Assembly (NCBI GenBank): GCA_021209875.1
Contig: JAGYVD010000006.1
Coordinates: forward strand, 1,178,001 to 1,242,000
Length of the DNA: 64,000 nt
Direction: 5' to 3'
Origin: Rosellinia necatrix
Taxonomy: Eukaryota > Ascomycota > Sordariomycetes > Xylariales > Xylariaceae
How positions within the stretch are numbered: the stretch's first letter is position 1; each line of letters opens with the position of its first letter. The notes beneath the pieces were generated by a model, which did no database searches, was not told the origin of the DNA, and saw only the letters and a program-made list of their open reading frames with translations. A program made the translations under genes and the position numbers. Shown here in pieces: positions 12,472-22,442 of the stretch.

Positions 12472-12847
12472 GCTGGATATATGCCCGCTTAGAGGATTGA
12501 TAGCTGATTCCTGTTGAGGATAATTGTCTTAGGGGACTATCCTTAGTTGAAAATTCGTTTGAATCTAGGATCTAGCAGCGAGAAGTTTTCTGTTGCATAG
12601 CTATCCCGTTTATAAACTCCTATTTATGTTAATTTTGATACCAAGCCGAATATACTCAATATTCGCATCAATTCTATTGTTAAGTAGAACAAATTCTTTT
12701 TTCTTTCTCCTCTTTGCTATATTACCGCTTGAATCTGTTTTTGTTTGTCTCTGTATATAACCAGGCCTTCCCAGATTCACTTTCCTTACCTAACATAATT
12801 GCTATGTACGTTAATCTACTTCGCAGACACCTACTTCTTCAATAACC
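12472..12847. promoter_or_regulatory. Divergent promoter region shared by two kinase genes
   Basis: A 376-bp spacer separates the start codons of the nucleotidyltransferase-kinase gene (minus) and the two-P-loop gene (plus), so both promoters must overlap or abut here. On the plus side a TATA-like TATATAA (12754-12760) lies about 90 bp before the ATG. It is preceded by a pyrimidine-rich stretch (about 12689-12715), typical of filamentous fungal promoters. No repeated operator-like motif stands out. Confidence 0.5.
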
Positions 12848-14056
12848 ATGATACCTTTCACTGTTTCCCTCAATGGGCCCGACAATATCGGAAAGACAAC
12901 TCAGCTTTCTCTGCTGCCTGACTATTTCACTGTTTCTAAAGTTGGAGGTCTACACGAACACGACGAAATGATACATCAACTCCAACTGGAGGACCGCTGG
13001 AGGGATTGGTGGTGGAACTCTTCGGTGGAGGAATTTATTTGTACCGTTATCAGGGCAGCGGTTCATCGATATCAGTCTTCGGTTGCGTCGGCATCCCGCT
13101 CTGAAATCGATCTTGTCATATTCGATCGTGGTGTAGCTATGTTCAAGGCTGTAGCTGTCGCGATGGCTGCTATTAAGCGAGGTGATGATAACTTAGACAC
13201 AGCTCGCCAAATTGTCAATGGGATCCTCCAGAAAAATGGACTGGCCATTCCACACGAGGACCTCGCTATCATCCTAATGCACAATTCAGGTGACATAGAG
13301 CAATGTGTAGAGTGGACTATGAACCGACAAGAGGATCCAAACGACAAGGAATATGCGCATTATCAGCGCCTCCTGCAAACGGAGCTACTCAATCAAGAGG
13401 CACAGATGACATATCAATACACCATTTGGGTCTCACAAACCGACAGCTACGATAAACTTCAAGGCATAGTTCGCAAGATTATTTTCGAGGAAACCAAAAA
13501 TCCGTTCTTTCAGCCTATGTTACATCCGGTTCAGATAGTGATCGGATTCTCCGGACTCTCTGAATCTGGAAAGAGCACAATGGCTAAAGCCCTTTGTAAC
13601 TCTCTGGGGCCCCACCAGGCGTTTCGGGCTAAACTGGTATATTTCAACAACATTGCCAGCCAGAGGCTCAACAGAAGCATATATAGCCTGTCAGACAAGG
13701 AGCAAGCATTACATATTCTCCACGGACTGGAGAGCTTTGCGAGGTCACACTACTGGCTTCGCGTGCTTACCATTGAGAGCTTACATGGCGTTGGGGTTAC
13801 TCGACTGCTCAAGTCGTGGCTTGGGGATAGGTTTCAGGTCGTATATATCGACGTGGATGATTCCAAGCGTCTTAGTCGATCGCTCGTAACACCGAGCAAG
13901 CTTAACGAAAATGACCAGGCAAAGCGAGAGAAAGGGGTAGAAGCGATCGCGACAGGGGCTGATCTTGTTCTAGATAACAATGGTTCCTTTGAAAGTTCGT
14001 TCCAATCCCTCGTTCGCTTTGTTAGAAGCAAAGGAGGTTTGAACAAGAAAGATTAA
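12848..14056 (+). CDS. Tandem P-loop nucleotide-kinase-like protein
   Basis: This is a single-exon frame of 402 aa with a good start context (AACCATGAT). The first half resembles a thymidylate-kinase-type P-loop enzyme: Walker A GPDNIGKTT (10-18) and FDRGVAM near 92-98, at the place where such kinases have their DR motif. The second half is another P-loop unit: GLSESGKST (236-244), a strand followed by acidic residues (VVYIDVDD, 331-338), and GVEAIATGADLVLDNNGS (363-380). That last pattern is typical of the C-terminal part of small-molecule and nucleotide kinases such as dephospho-CoA-kinase-like proteins. Both Walker A sites look functional. The likely activity is phosphate transfer from ATP to a nucleotide or related compound, possibly in two steps. 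The substrate is unknown. It is divergent from the nucleotidyltransferase-kinase gene and convergent with the Nudix gene. Confidence 0.82.
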   Translation: MIPFTVSLNGPDNIGKTTQLSLLPDYFTVSKVGGLHEHDEMIHQLQLEDRWRDWWWNSSVEEFICTVIRAAVHRYQSSVASASRSEIDLVIFDRGVAMFKAVAVAMAAIKRGDDNLDTARQIVNGILQKNGLAIPHEDLAIILMHNSGDIEQCVEWTMNRQEDPNDKEYAHYQRLLQTELLNQEAQMTYQYTIWVSQTDSYDKLQGIVRKIIFEETKNPFFQPMLHPVQIVIGFSGLSESGKSTMAKALCNSLGPHQAFRAKLVYFNNIASQRLNRSIYSLSDKEQALHILHGLESFARSHYWLRVLTIESLHGVGVTRLLKSWLGDRFQVVYIDVDDSKRLSRSLVTPSKLNENDQAKREKGVEAIATGADLVLDNNGSFESSFQSLVRFVRSKGGLNKKD

Positions 14057-14353
14057 CGCGAACCGGCTCCATTGACTAATGTCAAAATAGAAGCAGCCAA
14101 ATACAGGCATGAAAAGGTAAACCTAGCTAGATCAACTATTTACAAGACTTAACCACTTAAATAGCTTACCATATCAATTTTCGAAGTGAATGAGTTTCCT
14201 TTGTTGGATTCAATTACAATTTCTTTGACCAACTGGCTCTACGAGTGATTAAGTTCGTTAAAGTTGTCTTTATCCCCATTCTGGGGCTATTGAAAATGAC
14301 AATGCAATATAGCACATCTCACTATAGCTTTACGGTATACTTTCAGTAGGCCC

Positions 14354-14890
14354 CTAAACACCGATAGTTGCATTCACTATGTCAATAGCTTCCTTAACTA
14401 CTTTCCGGTCATCATGAAACGTTAGCTTCTGCAAAGTTTCATCGTAGCTGTGAAACTCCACCTCAAATTTATTCCTTTCATAGTGACCAAGCGGTTCATC
14501 TTCATTTACGGCACCCACAAACCACCATGTCAATTTGAGATGACTGTCCCCAAGGCGCCGTTGCTGCACTGCAATCGGCTCGCAGATTTCTCTATACAGG
14601 CGCGCCTCGTCCGGTAGTTGCTCCGTCTCGACTGCAGGACAGACACGAGAGAGCATGTTGACAGGCAACAGGCGGCAAGGTATTCCAGTCTCCTCGGTGG
14701 TCTCGCGAATGGCGGTGGTTCGACGAGACTCGCCAAGATTTCGACGGCCCTTTGGTAAGACGTACTCGTCGCGCTGAAGTAGATGAAGGACGCAAATTTC
14801 ACTGGTCGAGAGTCGGAAAAGAATGGTGCCCGCGCTTTCGACAAATTGTTCCGATGTGGACACCTCCGTCTCCCCACGTGAAGTTGCCAT
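14354..14890 (-). CDS. Nudix hydrolase
   Basis: The protein has 178 aa from the first ATG. The frame stays open a further eight codons upstream but only to a GTG. The Nudix box is complete: G-x5-E-x7-REttEEtGI within the segment running from GRRNLGES to RETTEETGI. It is preceded by the usual strand and YVLPKGR. Nudix enzymes cleave X-P-P-nucleosides and related diphosphates, such as nucleotide sugars, diphosphoinositol phosphates and oxidised dNTPs. The LPKGR lead-in is common among those acting on dinucleoside polyphosphates or diphosphoinositol phosphates, but the substrate cannot be set from sequence. It lies 297 bp from the end of the two-P-loop kinase gene, tail to tail. Its proximity to two phosphoryl- or nucleotidyl-transfer enzymes suggests a related substrate pool. 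Confidence 0.88.
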   Translation of the reverse strand: MATSRGETEVSTSEQFVESAGTILFRLSTSEICVLHLLQRDEYVLPKGRRNLGESRRTTAIRETTEETGIPCRLLPVNMLSRVCPAVETEQLPDEARLYREICEPIAVQQRRLGDSHLKLTWWFVGAVNEDEPLGHYERNKFEVEFHSYDETLQKLTFHDDRKVVKEAIDIVNATIGV

Positions 14891-15566
14891 AATGATTTCA
14901 CGATTGAATACCACACGTGATTGTTAGGAAAAATTCCTTGTCTCGTTGTCAAGTCTTGAATTATTTCACGTCTCTATAATGTATAACAACACAACAAAAG
15001 AATTTGTGCGAACAAAACAGCAATGTTTAGCAAACAGCAATATTGTAGGGGTGGGGATAGACCCGCAGTTCTATGTGGCCACCCGCGTGGCTCATGCCAC
15101 ATAGAACTTCACCTCTCAAAGTAAATATGATTTCCTTGCCGTGAACCTACTGAACTCTTGCTTTGTTCTTTATTTATATATTGACCCCATTGGGTCCATG
15201 TACAGGGCTTAGTCGCCAGTCCAGCTAGCCTAGCGACCTTTAACCTCTCCTCCCCTGATTAACCTCGGTGCGTATACCGTCCTAGCCACCGGAAACATAA
15301 CGATGCAGCCCAGGATAATGCCAGGATATACAGTATCTCCTATGGCATAAGCCTGTCTGTCGTGCTGAGAATAGATGCGATAAGAACCCCCTGCGTCTCG
15401 TCAAGGCGCATGGAGTAACTATCGACTATATTAAAGCCTCTAGACAATTTGTAGTTCGATATATGGCTAGCTAGCTCTTTGTGTCCCCGTATATTTAAAG
15501 TGGTCACACTATATCTGTGCATTAGTCCCATTCCTATTAGCGATTGATTCCCCCTAGGCCCGCTCA
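14891..15566. other. Intergenic region with a 13-bp inverted repeat
   Basis: No convincing gene is present. A 75-codon frame (15340-15567, minus) begins inside the stop of the amidase and has no recognisable content, so it is probably 3' UTR. The region holds a perfect 13-bp inverted repeat, annotated separately. Confidence 0.5.
15067..15108. repeat. Perfect 13-bp inverted repeat (16-nt loop)
   Basis: AGTTCTATGTGGC (15067-15079) pairs with GCCACATAGAACT (15096-15108). The loop itself contains a shorter pairing core (CCACCCGCGTGG). It lies upstream of the Nudix start and downstream of the amidase end. It could be a transcript hairpin, a binding site or a remnant of a small inverted-repeat element; no target duplication was found. 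Confidence 0.6.
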
Positions 15567-17306
15567 TTATATCTCGTTTATACTTCGTCGATTGACAACA
15601 GTAGCTAGGTCCGAAGTGGGTTTAATAATAGGTGTGAGCTCTCTCCGTCTCTGAGATGCTTGTTCAAATGCATAGGCATATTTTATGAGCTTATGATCGC
15701 TCCATTGGCCCGCCGTAAAACTGACACCAAGTGGTATGCCTGGACCAGTGGTTACAGTCACATTCCTAGGGTCCCAAGCTGTCTCAGCCTCTGGCCCAAG
15801 GGCACCCACTTCAGTCACAACTCGTTAGTAATCCTTCGCATAACGCGGAAAAGCAGTATCCGAGACGGTGTATGAGATAGGGATATTTAACTTACTAGGA
15901 ACAGTTACAATGGGAAAGCCTGGAGTTGCCCCAATTACAAGTGCAAGATCTGGTAGCATGACGAGAGCGTCCAGTCCATGCTCATCGATTGGGTCTAGGA
16001 TCAAGCCTCTGGTCAGCGTCAAGACCTCAATATATGCGTTCCAGGCTTCAAAGCTATCGGCTGTAACGTTGAGTTGAGTAAGGTATTCCCAATCAGCCAG
16101 ATCAAACGTTGAGGCAAGCTCCCTCGGTTCGGTCTTGAGACATTGAGAAATATCTGAAACGTTGTGCAGGGCGACGCCTTCGGTCTGTTTGACATTATCC
16201 AAGTAGCGTTGTATTGCTTCATTGAAATCTGCGGACGTAAAAACCTGGACCTTACTCCCTAACGTCTGAAGGAGTTCCAAGAAAGACTTTCCCTTGGTAT
16301 CTAGAGTAACGTCAACAACCTCGGCTCCGGCGGCTTTCATGTTAGCTATCGCTCTGTCAAACACGGGCTTGACTTGCTCGATATTAACTTGGTTTGCCGA
16401 AACGGGCAAATCGTCCGTCCAAACCACGCCGATTCGTGCCCCTTTTAACCCTGATGGACTTAATCCCGTAGAAAAGCGTGGTGGTGAATCCCAAGGCTGT
16501 GCGAAGGTATAGTTGTCGTTTTGGTCCTTACTAGCAATTGCTTCTAGTAGGATGGCCGCATCTTTAACATTCTGGGTGATCGGCCCGGTTGTGTCTTGTC
16601 GAGCTGTGATGGGCACCACTCCAAATCTCGAGGTTAGGCCAACCGTTGGTTTGACGCCGACAACATTGTTATACATCGCCGGACAGGTGATGCTTCCGGA
16701 TGTCTCGGTTCCCAGCGTCCCGGCTGCAAGTCCGACGGCAGCTGCGACACCCGATCCGCTAGACGAGCCGCATGCGGTTTGATGCTTGACATATGCGCCA
16801 AAGGTTTGGCCGCCGCGGGGGCTCCAGCCCGGCGTAGCGTTGCGTACGCCAGCAAACTCGCTCAAGTTCAGTTTGCCGAGGATGATGGCGCCCGCTTCCC
16901 GTAGTTTGGCAACGACTGTAGCTTCCTTGGTGGGAAGTGCCCGGGCAAGGCAGACGCTCCCAGAGCCCGTTAACATAGCGTCGACAGTGGCAAAGTTATC
17001 TTTGACCAAGATCGGTATACCGTGTAGAGGGCCCCTCGATTTCCCGTCCGCACGCTCCCTATCGAGCCCTTGGGCTATGCTGAGGGCATCAGGGTTGATC
17101 TCAATTACGGCATTGAGCTCATCATTGACCTCGTCAACCCGCTGGATGTACAACTCAACCAAGTCATAGCTATTAAAGCTGCCAGAATCCAGTAGCGCCC
17201 CTAGCTCAGCAATTGAGCTATCCAAGAGCGATGGCGTTTTAGCAGTTGGCAGCGCATCTACAATCCGCCACCACAAACCGAGAGCCACGAGAGCCGAAGA
17301 TAGCAT
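15567..17306 (-). CDS. Amidase-signature enzyme, probably secreted
   Basis: There are two exons, 17306-15896 and 15808-15567, giving 550 aa. The 87-bp intron has donor GTAAGT, a perfect TACTAAC branch site and a GAAG acceptor. Splicing restores VTVPMGALGP, a normal fungal amidase junction; unspliced, the frame stops at once. The Ser-cisSer-Lys triad is visible: Lys102 (PILVKDN), cis-Ser181/182 (ACGSSSGSG) and nucleophile Ser205 (GTETSGSI). The C-terminal GPGIPLGVSF and AYAFEQASQRRRE are typical of the family. A hydrophobic N-terminus (residues about 1-19) suggests a signal peptide. The enzyme hydrolyses carboxamide bonds, but the substrate is not predictable. Whether it belongs with the upstream kinase/Nudix group or is an independent neighbour is open. 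Confidence 0.9.
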
Positions 17307-17693
17307 GCTGGCTGGGAAGGCTATCTCATCAATGAAATTTGTAGTAAATTCGTTCGGGGGGCAATGGCACGGATTTATGAAATGCTCGTGCGAAGAATTA
17401 TTGAGGGATTGACATTGACTAGCCCAGTGGAGATGAGAAAAACGCGCGAATTTGGTGACTGAAGGATTTGCTGCGCCGCTCCTCTATGCTTATAGGACCT
17501 AGTCACTGGACACCTGCATTCACGTAATGATGCATACAAATCACATTGTCCAAACCAGTCCGGTTCTTTTATTTTTTTTTAACACATAGTCACGAAAATG
17601 ATGATGCTTACTTACAACTCCGTGACCTATTGTCGTGCGCTGGATTTAGCACTCATTACTAAGTCGATTGTGACGCTGGCGCTGAGATAGGTT
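17307..17693. other. Amidase upstream region, no gene seen
   Basis: This is 387 bp of moderate composition with a 10-T tract near 17572-17581 and no domain-bearing frame. It presumably holds the amidase promoter (minus strand) and the end of the decayed gene to its right. Confidence 0.4.
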
Positions 17694-18278
17694 TCAAAAA
17701 TGATGCCGTTGCCGATATCGAAGGCGCTCACCACCACCATCACGGCAGGGACCATCACAGCTCCTGAGCTCAACCACCCTTTTAAGCTCGTTCATGATAA
17801 CCATGACTGGGTCTTCTACACCGACATGTATAAAGAACTCCAGCGCGTTCTCGTCCTTGATTGAACGCCGCGACATCATTCTTCCTAGGCCAGCGAAGAA
17901 ATTTCGACTCCTGAACGCGCGGCGATCGGGAGAGCAGGTTGTGTAAAGCTCGCCAAATGTTGTACTTTTTTCTGCAAAAAGTCGGGCCATAGCTTGAGAC
18001 TTGTTGGGCATAGCTTGTTTCGGAGGTTGGTAATCAGTGCTTGGGAGGTCAGCGCTCTGTTCGTTTCTACGTTGAGTTGGGAGGAAACAAGTTCATGGCA
18101 GGCGACAATGTATCCGTCTGATGATATCGGCCGTAGATGCTCTTTTGCCTCATTAGCTCGTTATTGTTCTCTCTCGGCGTGTTGCTGTGCTTCCCTGGCA
18201 CGGCTCTCTACATCTTGCGATTGCGCCTCTAATTCTGCTCGTCTGTTTGATTTCTCAATTTATCCTGTACGGCGATAA
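17694..18278 (-). pseudogene. Decayed coiled-coil protein gene (C-terminal part)
   Basis: The minus strand encodes a charged helical segment (RRAELEAQSQDVESRAREAQ, then QHAEREQ). It is cut by a TAA and continues in the same frame as RANEAKEHLRPISSDGYIVA and then SSQLNVETNRALTSQALIT. After a frame change it goes on as ARLFAEKSTTFGELYTT, FRSRNFFAGLGRMMSRRSIK and ALEFFIHVGVEDPVMVI, ending at 17694. The stop fits a CAA-to-TAA change, the type RIP makes. No splice signals rejoin the pieces. It resembles an uncharacterised fungal protein with an N-terminal coiled coil, and no function can be given. It could instead be a live gene with unrecognised introns, though the stop lies in mid-helix. Confidence 0.45.
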
Positions 18279-20347
18279 GTATTATAGAGAACAAAAGCAT
18301 GAGTAAAAGAAGTAGGGGGTCCTAGTAAGACGTGGGGTTGGTTGCCATGGGTAATTACAATACACTAAGTAAGTACCTGGGTGCCCAAAGCCCACAGACT
18401 ATAGGGCAGACCTAGTGTACGGAAACCACTAAGCCGGAAAAGGCAGTTTATTTACTAGTGAACATTACGCAGAGACAGATGACGTCGCGTATCCCCACCC
18501 GCACAATGATCCATCAAACCAAGGTCCACGTGGAAATTGCCCACCATTCTTGGCTGAAGAGCTTAAGTTTCGTAAGTGTTCGTCAATTTTTTTCATCCTT
18601 ATTTCATAAGGAAGGAATTCGTCATTAGCACGCGTATTCAAGCCTTAACCTTTTATTCAGAAAGCTATTCGCGTATTTATAGTTGAAAAAACGGGCTATA
18701 TAGCGAATGTCTTAGGCTATCTACTCACCAAGGCTAAAAATACGCGGTTATAATACCTACCTAGGTACCAAGCCCGGCCTCGAAATACAACACCAGATCA
18801 AGCGTCCGAAGTGGTGTTTGGCAACAGTCTATAGTGTAGACCAGGTATTTACCACCTAGTCTAATTTTTGAAGGTATTACGAGGGTGTGCGTGGAAACTA
18901 TCCACCATACTAGCGTTGGTTTACAGTGTAAATCATAGATCAAGATACGGCTTCAGTGCTGGCTACCTAAGTACTTGCTCACACTGATTCATTATACCTT
19001 GTACATGGGCACCATTAGGCAAATATTTCCTTGGTGGTGTTGCAATATGGCGTCCTATGCGATACGGCAAAATAATCCTATGCTATCCGTAACGTTTGAA
19101 TCAGTACTAAGTAGGTTAGGGTACCCGTTTGCTGTCTTGGAGGTTTCTATACCAACACCTCAACATTTGTACTTGTATTTAATACGAATAATCCAGTGCC
19201 AACAGCAGCCTCTCGCATGATCTAGACTTACCCTCGGGCGAACAGACCGGATTCCTCGTCCTCGTTCACTCACTCACCACTCAAGAACGCACCCACAACA
19301 CAAATAAGACGGATCTCGGCTGCCCGAAATGTGTTACTATTCAACACGCCCAGCATGAACACGTTGATGAGCTATCTACTAGGTACAAATTAGAGATAGA
19401 AGCCTCAACCCCGCCGTGTTGGATATTATCCCCTGACACTGCCACGTTTCATTGAGTGAAGGGTTTGAGTTTATGGAACTTGAGCTGTTCATAGCTGTTC
19501 ATTTCACGATGTGGCAGTGTTTCATACACGCAGCATAAGGGGCAAAGATGATGAAGTTATTTCTGAATCGACGACGCTGCCTGCCAAGCATTTCAACCAC
19601 CTGAAAGAGGCTTAAAGGGTGCTTAGTAAGGGGTAACTCTTCACCACACCCCTTGTAACGCCACAAGCGGGTATCCGCATCGCCAGTCCGCCTACGGAAT
19701 CCACTTACCCAAAATGTTTGGGAACTTCAACAGAATTGGCTGAAGGCCCACCAAACAACAGGCGAGCGAGTGCTAGCGTTGCCCGATCCGGTAGATCAGC
19801 GAGATGGGGATCTTGCCAAGCGATGAGAGCTCACCACGTCACTAATGAAGGACTGCCAGCAGCGCCAGACGGACATAGACCGACATGTCACGAGCAAGAT
19901 GCTCCAGACGCCCGCAGCAGGAGGGGCCCTAGTCGTGCCATAGGCCGTCTGCAGGGCCGAGAGCAAATCGGTCGCCACGAGGAAGGGCCCCGGCGAGATC
20001 TGGTGACCAGCGAGCAGCCACAGCAAGAAAGCCACCTCACCGCTCGCTCACTCTGCGTGGCAGGGGTGTGCGCATTTGCGGTGAGAGAGGATGCGCGATG
20101 CGTGTCGTAACGCCACCAGCTCACCATGGTCTGGATGCGGGTCTCCTGCCGAGGGAACCGAGGGGTCGGTATGACGACGTTTTGAGCTGGCCGGGGGTTG
20201 GTTTGCCTATAAAGACTAGTTCCCATCCCGGAACCCTGAGAGAATTTGGAAGACCAGAGGCCTTGCCTTCAATCAACTTATACGCTCTTTTAACAACAAC
20301 TTTCAACCCAACACCCCCAACCCCAACACCCCAAGCAGCTCAGCAGA
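18279..20347. other. Intergenic stretch without a supported gene
   Basis: Several short frames occur but none shows a domain. The minus frame at 19796-20035 has a hydrophobic translation (AFLLWLLAGHQISPG and neighbours) that could be a decayed membrane-protein exon. It has no good start or splice signals, so it is not called. The last 130 bp before 20348 look promoter-like: CCTATAAAG (20209-20217) and a CA/CCAA-rich leader before an ATG. Confidence 0.4.
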
Positions 20348-20566
20348 ATGGACGCTACCGGCTCTCCCATCACTGTTGGCGTGACCGCCGTAGTCTGTGT
20401 CTCCGTCGGTCTCACCGCTGAGGGGAAGGTAAGCGAGATTTCTCATGTCGCTTCGCCATGACTGCCAAAAAAAAGGGGGGGCTTTTGCTGACTTAATCCA
20501 ATTAGGTATTTGGCTCTGGCGCCAATACCTGGGGTCACCGTGTAAGGTTCTGACATTGGGCCTTCT
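20348..20566 (+). CDS. Possible small two-exon ORF (about 42 aa)
   Basis: An ATG at 20348 follows a TATA-like box and a long CA-rich leader. The first exon (20348-20428) encodes 27 residues containing a hydrophobic run (TVGVTAVVCVSVGL). Donor GTAAGC at 20429 is followed by a branch-like GCTGAC and acceptor AATTAG. Joined in phase 0, it continues VFGSGANTWGHRVRF and stops. Another donor-like GTAAGG lies just before that stop, so the true gene could be longer. No family was recognised. The case rests only on promoter-like context and splice signals. Confidence 0.25.
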
Positions 20567-20784
20567 GGGGGGTACAGGCGTCCGCGGAGTCCCTAGGCGG
20601 TACAAAGCGGATGTCACGGGAAGGCATCGGTTGAAGATGAACCCCCCCAGGCGGGCGCCAAGATTGACAAGTTTTGAGCACCATACCATTTCGGCATGTA
20701 TCAACGTCACAGTTGAGGTGTCGGAATGCAAGGGGATAGCTCAGGTGATGGAAACGAAACGACGTTACGAGGATGATACGAGGG

Positions 20785-21040
20785 ATAGCGGAATCAGACG
20801 AGACAAGACTAGTCGACGCAAGACCAGACGACACATGATCAGACGACACAAGACTATACAAGGCCAGACTAGAGGCAACCAGAGAACACCAGAGAATACC
20901 AGAGAATCCAGAGAACACCAGATAACACGAGACGAGACCAAATGATACAAGACATTACTAGATAAGGCCAGACTAGACAAGACCAGTCGACACGAGATCA
21001 GGCGAGACAAAAGAAGACTAGACGACTCAGATTCCAGAAC
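20785..21040. repeat. Degenerate AGAC/CCAGAGA low-complexity tract
   Basis: About 250 bp is built from imperfect repetitions of motifs such as ACAAGACTAG, CAGACGACAC, ACCAGAGAACACC and CGAGACGAGACC. The minus strand is correspondingly rich in CT and GTCT. Frames through it yield biased Arg/Thr or Ser/Leu strings and are not genes. It looks like a decayed minisatellite. Confidence 0.6.
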
Positions 21041-21528
21041 AGCCCAGCATACGAACATCACGGAACGAGATCACGAGTACGGATTCGGAGTGAGCTGGCT
21101 CAACTTCCGACGCAAGAGGCATGTTATGAGCACCACCCGCTCAGCCCGGCGCGAGAGCATTACGTTCGCTACCAGCCTGCGGGCCCACGGACGATTCGAT
21201 ATCGGGGCGTGGCATATCAGGCGATTTAGCAGTTTATGCACAGAAAATACCAATCACCTCTGTTGACTGCGATCCTACGTATCTACTCCTTCTACCGTGA
21301 CATGTGCGCCCCGAACGTGATGTTGTCTAGCGACTACTTTATCCAATTTTTAAGTATGATGTCTCTGAAACTCCCAGTTGGGCCCCGACACGTATGTAAA
21401 TACAGCTCATCCGTAGACTCTGCAAACCAAACCAGTCAACCCATCCTAGCTTTAGCATCCTCCCTCTCTCCCCCTTCCCCTTCCCTCCAATCGAGGTAAA
21501 AAAAAGAAAAAAAAAGAAAAAAAGGCCC

Positions 21529-22442
21529 CTATTCGAGATGTCCGTATGTCAGCTCCACAGCGTCCTTCTCTCTCTCAAGCCACTCGCGGAACGAATGCAG
21601 GGGGATGCCCCAGGCCCTGACGGCGTCCATGTCGAAGGCGCGGGCCAGGCCGCGCGACAGCAGCTGGCCCTGGACGAAGGGGTCGACGCGGGCCCTGGCG
21701 GCCGCCTCGCGGTCGTCCATGTAGGCAGCGCGCAGGGTCTTGCCGGAGGCGCGCGACAGCGCGGCGAGGATGTCCTCGGTCGTGTGGGCCTCGGAGGCGA
21801 CCGGGACCCCGTCGGCGGCGGCGGGGCGGAAGCGCGCGGGGTCGCGGAAGGCGGCGGCGGCGAAGGCGGCGACGTCGCGCTCGTCGACGGAGACGACGAC
21901 GGTGTCCGGGCGCAGGGCGGTCTCGAGGGTGCCCGTCTCGGCGAGCCCGGCGAACATGGCGCGCGCCTTGGGTGCGACCCAGTTGGCCATGAACCCGGCG
22001 GGCCGCAGGACCGTGTGGGCGTCGAAGCCGGCGGCGCGCACGGCCGCCTCGACGCGGCCCTTGTTCCGCAGGAGCGTCGCCACCAGGCCGCCGCCGCCGC
22101 CGCCGCCGCCGCCGCCCGCCTCGTCCATCTCCGCGATCCCCTCCAGCATCGCCGGCACGCCGCCCGCGTACACGGCGTGCCGGACGCCCGCCTCGCGCGC
22201 GATCGCCACGATGGCCTCCCCCTGCCGCGCGTCCGCCTCCGCGTCCGCGAGGCTCGGCGCCAGGTTCAGGAACAGCCCCTCGCAGCCGGCCGCCGCCGCG
22301 CGCAGCGCCGCCTCGTCGTCCCAGTCGCCCGCGAACAGCCGCGCGTCGTCGCGTGCACCGCCCACCCGGCCCCTAGGAGCTCGAGGGCGACCGCTTTGCC
22401 GAGCGTGCCCGTGGCGGCGACGACGAAGATCGTGGGCGGCAT
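21529..22442 (-). pseudogene. NmrA-like NAD(P)-binding protein, frame broken near N-terminus
   Basis: The gene starts at ATG 22442 with a Rossmann fold (TIFVVAATGTLGKAVALELL, then GWAVHATTR). The rest of the protein (LFAGDWDDEAALRAAAAGC, then LRPAGFMANWV and EWLEREKDAVELTYGHLE) lies in another frame from about 22350 down to 21529. About 15 residues expected between the nucleotide-binding loop and the GDWDDEA segment are missing, and no splice sites explain the jump. A deletion or frameshift is therefore likely, either real or a base-calling error in GC-rich DNA. NmrA-like proteins bind NAD(P) and act as redox sensors or atypical reductases. The locus is much more GC-rich than its surroundings and encodes a run of ten glycines (around 22082-22115). 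The first-frame part alone would make a short useless protein. Confidence 0.65.

Noticed and set aside
15825..15827. In-frame TAA that seems to truncate the amidase
   Set aside because: It lies inside an 87-bp intron: GTAAGT donor at 15895, and the TAA is part of the TACTAAC branch site. Splicing gives a normal amidase C-terminus.
19718..20110. 130-codon plus frame and its hydrophobic minus-strand partner
   Set aside because: No domain, start context or splice signals on either strand; possibly a relic of a membrane-protein exon but not supportable.
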